This document shows, one piece after another, positions 4,645-6,511 of a stretch of DNA of 6,511 nucleotides (the first letter of the stretch is position 1; every line of letters starts with the position of its first letter). This DNA is from Caulobacteraceae bacterium (lineage in GTDB: Bacteria; Pseudomonadota; Alphaproteobacteria; Caulobacterales; Caulobacteraceae). Made by a program: the position numbers and the translations under genes. The notes under the pieces were generated by a model that worked only from the letters and a program-made list of their open reading frames with translations, ran no database searches and was not told the DNA's origin. Where the stretch lies: positions 1 through 6,511 of the forward strand of contig JADZBR010000365.1 in assembly GCA_020852035.1 (NCBI GenBank), written 5' to 3'.

Positions 4645-6511
4645 TCGCCGGCCGAGATGCTGCCGAACATCATGAGCCTGGGCGCCGACACGCCGGTCGG
4701 CCCCTTCGGCCCGTTCATCAAGGTGGCCGCGGACGGCGCGGTGACAGTGATCTGCAAGCACATCGAGCTCGGCCAGGGCAACCATGCGGGCCTGGCCGCC
4801 ATCGTCGCCGAGGAGCTGGACGCCGACTGGGCCCGCGTGAAGGTCGAGCACGCGCCGGCCAATGTGAAGCTCTACGCCAACCTCGGCATGGGCGCGCAGG
4901 GCACCGGCGGCTCGTCGGCGATCTCCAATTCCTGGCCGCAGCTGCGCAAGGCCGGAGCCGCCGCGCGGGCCATGCTGACCCAGGCCGCCGCCGCCAAATG
5001 GAGCGTGCCGGCGGGAGATCTGACCGTGAAGGACGGGGTCGTCGCTCACGCCGCCTCCGGCCGCTCGGCCGGCTTCGGCGAGCTGGCGGCCGACGCGGCC
5101 AAGATCGCGCCGCCGGAGAACCCGACGCTGAAGGACCCACGCGCCTTCACCCTGATCGGCACCGACCGGGTGCGCCGCAAGGACTCCGCGGCCAAGAGCA
5201 CCGGGACCGCCCGCTTCACCCAGGACGTCCGTCTGCCCGACATGCTGACCGCGGTGGTGGCCCACGCCCCCCGCTTCGGCGGCAAGGTGAAGAGCTATGA
5301 CGCCGCGGCGGCCAAGGCCCTGCCGGGCGTGGTCGAGGTGGTCGCCATCCCCTCCGGCGTGGCGGTGGTGGCCAATTCCACCTGGGCGGCGATGAAGGGG
5401 TGCGAAGCGCTGAACATCACCTGGGACGAGGCGAAGGCCGAGCGGCTCAGCTCCGACACCCAGCTCGCCCACTACCGCCAGATCGCCGCCGGCCAGGCCG
5501 AAGCGGAGTGGACGCCGTTCGACTCCAGGGGCGAGCCGAGCGAAGGCGGGACGGCGGCGGTGGACAGCACCTACGACTTCCCCTTCCTGGCCCACGCCTG
5601 CATGGAGCCGATGAACTGCGTCGCCCAGGTTGGCGGCGGCAGGACCAAGCTCACCTTCGGCTCGCAGATCCCCACGGTCGACCAGCTGAACACCGCCCGG
5701 ATCGTCGGCGCCCTGCCCGGTTCGATCGAGATCGAGACCCTGTTCGCCGGCGGCTCCTTCGGCCGGCGGGCGAACTTCCAGTCGGACTATGTCACCGACG
5801 CCGTGCAGGTGGCCAAGAAGGTCGGCGGCGGGCGGCCGGTGAAGCTGGTGTGGACCCGCGAGGACGACATGCGGGCGGGCTATTATCGCCCGCTGGTCCA
5901 CCATGCGATCCGGGTGAAGACCGGCGCGGACGGCTTTCCCAGCGAATGGCGCCAGCGGATCGTCACCCAGACCCTGATGAAGGGCTCGCCGATGCCCGTG
6001 CCCAAGGGCCCGGACGCCACGGCGGTGGAGGGTGCGATGGGCTCGCCCTATCTGAAGGCCACGCCCGTCGTCGACGCCCAGGTCGCGCTGGTCGATTCGC
6101 AGGTGCCGGTGCTGTGGTGGCGCTCGGTGGGCGCGACCCACACCGCCTTCGCGATGGAGCACACCATCGACCAGTTGGCCAAGGCGGCCGGCCAGGACCC
6201 CGTCGCCTATCGCCGCGCGCTCTACCAGAAGGCCGGCGCCAAACGGCACCTGGCGGTCCTCGACCTGGCCGTCGAGAAGGGCGGTTGGACCGGGCCGGAG
6301 GCCGGCGAATGGACGCGGGGAATAGCGGTTCACGAGAGTTTCGGCTCGGTGGTGGCGCAGATCGCCGACGTGAAGCTGGTGGACGGCGAGCCGCGCGTCG
6401 GCCGCGTGGTCACCGCCATCGACTGCGGCCTGGCGATCGCGCCGGACCAGGTGGCCGCGCAGGTCGAGGGGGGCACCTGCTATGGCCTCTCGGCGGCGCT
6501 CTACGGCCAGA
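4552..6511 (+). CDS. molybdopterin-binding large subunit, IorB/aldehyde oxidase type (3' end outside the window)
   Basis: The reading frame stays open from the ATG at 4552 to the window edge, giving 653 residues of a protein that usually has about 730-780. It should hydroxylate an N-heterocycle or oxidise an aldehyde, using molybdopterin cytosine dinucleotide and water; the substrate is unknown. Visible parts: a Tat-like leader (T12-R13-R14) with a lipobox at 28-31; a first cofactor-binding segment with HIELGQGN (70-77) and GMGAQGTGGSSA (112-123); an a/b hammerhead domain at about 214-292 (KSTGTARFTQDV from 215); then the main molybdopterin domain with FLAHACMEPMNC (345-356), FAGGSFGRR (398-406), VKLVWTREDDM (430-440) and WWRSVGATHTAFAMEH (522-537). 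The conserved catalytic Glu lies near the C-terminus in this family and falls beyond the window, so activity cannot be judged. The start overlaps the small-subunit stop (ATGA) and has ggag at 4540-4543. M4 is a possible alternative start. Confidence 0.93.
   Translation, partial: MSRMLQDADGATRREVIVAGAAAGGALLVGCSPAEMLPNIMSLGADTPVGPFGPFIKVAADGAVTVICKHIELGQGNHAGLAAIVAEELDADWARVKVEHAPANVKLYANLGMGAQGTGGSSAISNSWPQLRKAGAAARAMLTQAAAAKWSVPAGDLTVKDGVVAHAASGRSAGFGELAADAAKIAPPENPTLKDPRAFTLIGTDRVRRKDSAAKSTGTARFTQDVRLPDMLTAVVAHAPRFGGKVKSYDAAAAKALPGVVEVVAIPSGVAVVANSTWAAMKGCEALNITWDEAKAERLSSDTQLAHYRQIAAGQAEAEWTPFDSRGEPSEGGTAAVDSTYDFPFLAHACMEPMNCVAQVGGGRTKLTFGSQIPTVDQLNTARIVGALPGSIEIETLFAGGSFGRRANFQSDYVTDAVQVAKKVGGGRPVKLVWTREDDMRAGYYRPLVHHAIRVKTGADGFPSEWRQRIVTQTLMKGSPMPVPKGPDATAVEGAMGSPYLKATPVVDAQVALVDSQVPVLWWRSVGATHTAFAMEHTIDQLAKAAGQDPVAYRRALYQKAGAKRHLAVLDLAVEKGGWTGPEAGEWTRGIAVHESFGSVVAQIADVKLVDGEPRVGRVVTAIDCGLAIAPDQVAAQVEGGTCYGLSAALYGQ

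Noticed and set aside
4486..6333. 615-codon minus-strand open frame opposite the large hydroxylase subunit
   Set aside because: It is the antisense shadow of a GC-rich gene; its product is a Gly/Arg/His-rich string without family features, while the plus strand encodes an unmistakable IorB-type protein.

Overview
The window is very GC-rich, with third codon positions almost all G or C, short spacers and genes coupled by start/stop overlaps. Together with the IorAB-like molybdenum hydroxylase genes this suggests an alphaproteobacterium, most likely of the Caulobacterales type (Caulobacter, Phenylobacterium, Brevundimonas). That placement is inferred from protein style, not from a database search. 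No mobile element, CRISPR array, tRNA or rRNA is visible.

Layout: (1) 1-272 is a non-coding leader with several GC-rich inverted repeats; the last is a C5/G5 hairpin covering the ribosome binding site of the next gene. (2) 273-2368, plus strand, is a two-gene unit: an MHS-type major facilitator transporter with an unusual 120-residue extracytoplasmic insert, then a GNAT acetyltransferase whose ATG overlaps the transporter stop by one base. (3) 2365-3953, minus strand, is a second two-gene unit: a siroheme-synthase-like protein (precorrin-2 dehydrogenase domain plus a shortened, degenerate SUMT-like half domain), then a molybdate-type ABC permease (ModB) that starts on a GTG inside the upstream stop. 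The GNAT and modB genes converge and share one palindromic CTAG as both stop codons. (4) 3954-4081 is a divergent control region with an 18-bp imperfect inverted repeat that looks like a repressor operator. (5) 4082-6511, plus strand, holds the small [2Fe-2S] subunit and the large molybdopterin subunit of an isoquinoline 1-oxidoreductase/aldehyde oxidase type enzyme. The large subunit runs off the window end with 653 residues visible.

How the genes may work together: a molybdate permease subunit lies back to back with a molybdoenzyme across a shared control region, which suggests linked molybdenum supply and use. The siroheme gene coupled to modB would fit nitrate/nitrite assimilation (Mo for nitrate reductase, siroheme for nitrite reductase), but no such enzyme is in view. 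ModA and ModC are also absent. The large oxidoreductase subunit carries a twin-arginine export signal ending in a lipobox, so the enzyme may be a membrane-anchored periplasmic lipoprotein. The MFS-GNAT pair has no evident link to the Mo genes. I see no clearly new multi-gene system here; the more interesting points are the degenerate SUMT domain, the solitary coupled modB, the Tat-lipoprotein signal and the control elements.
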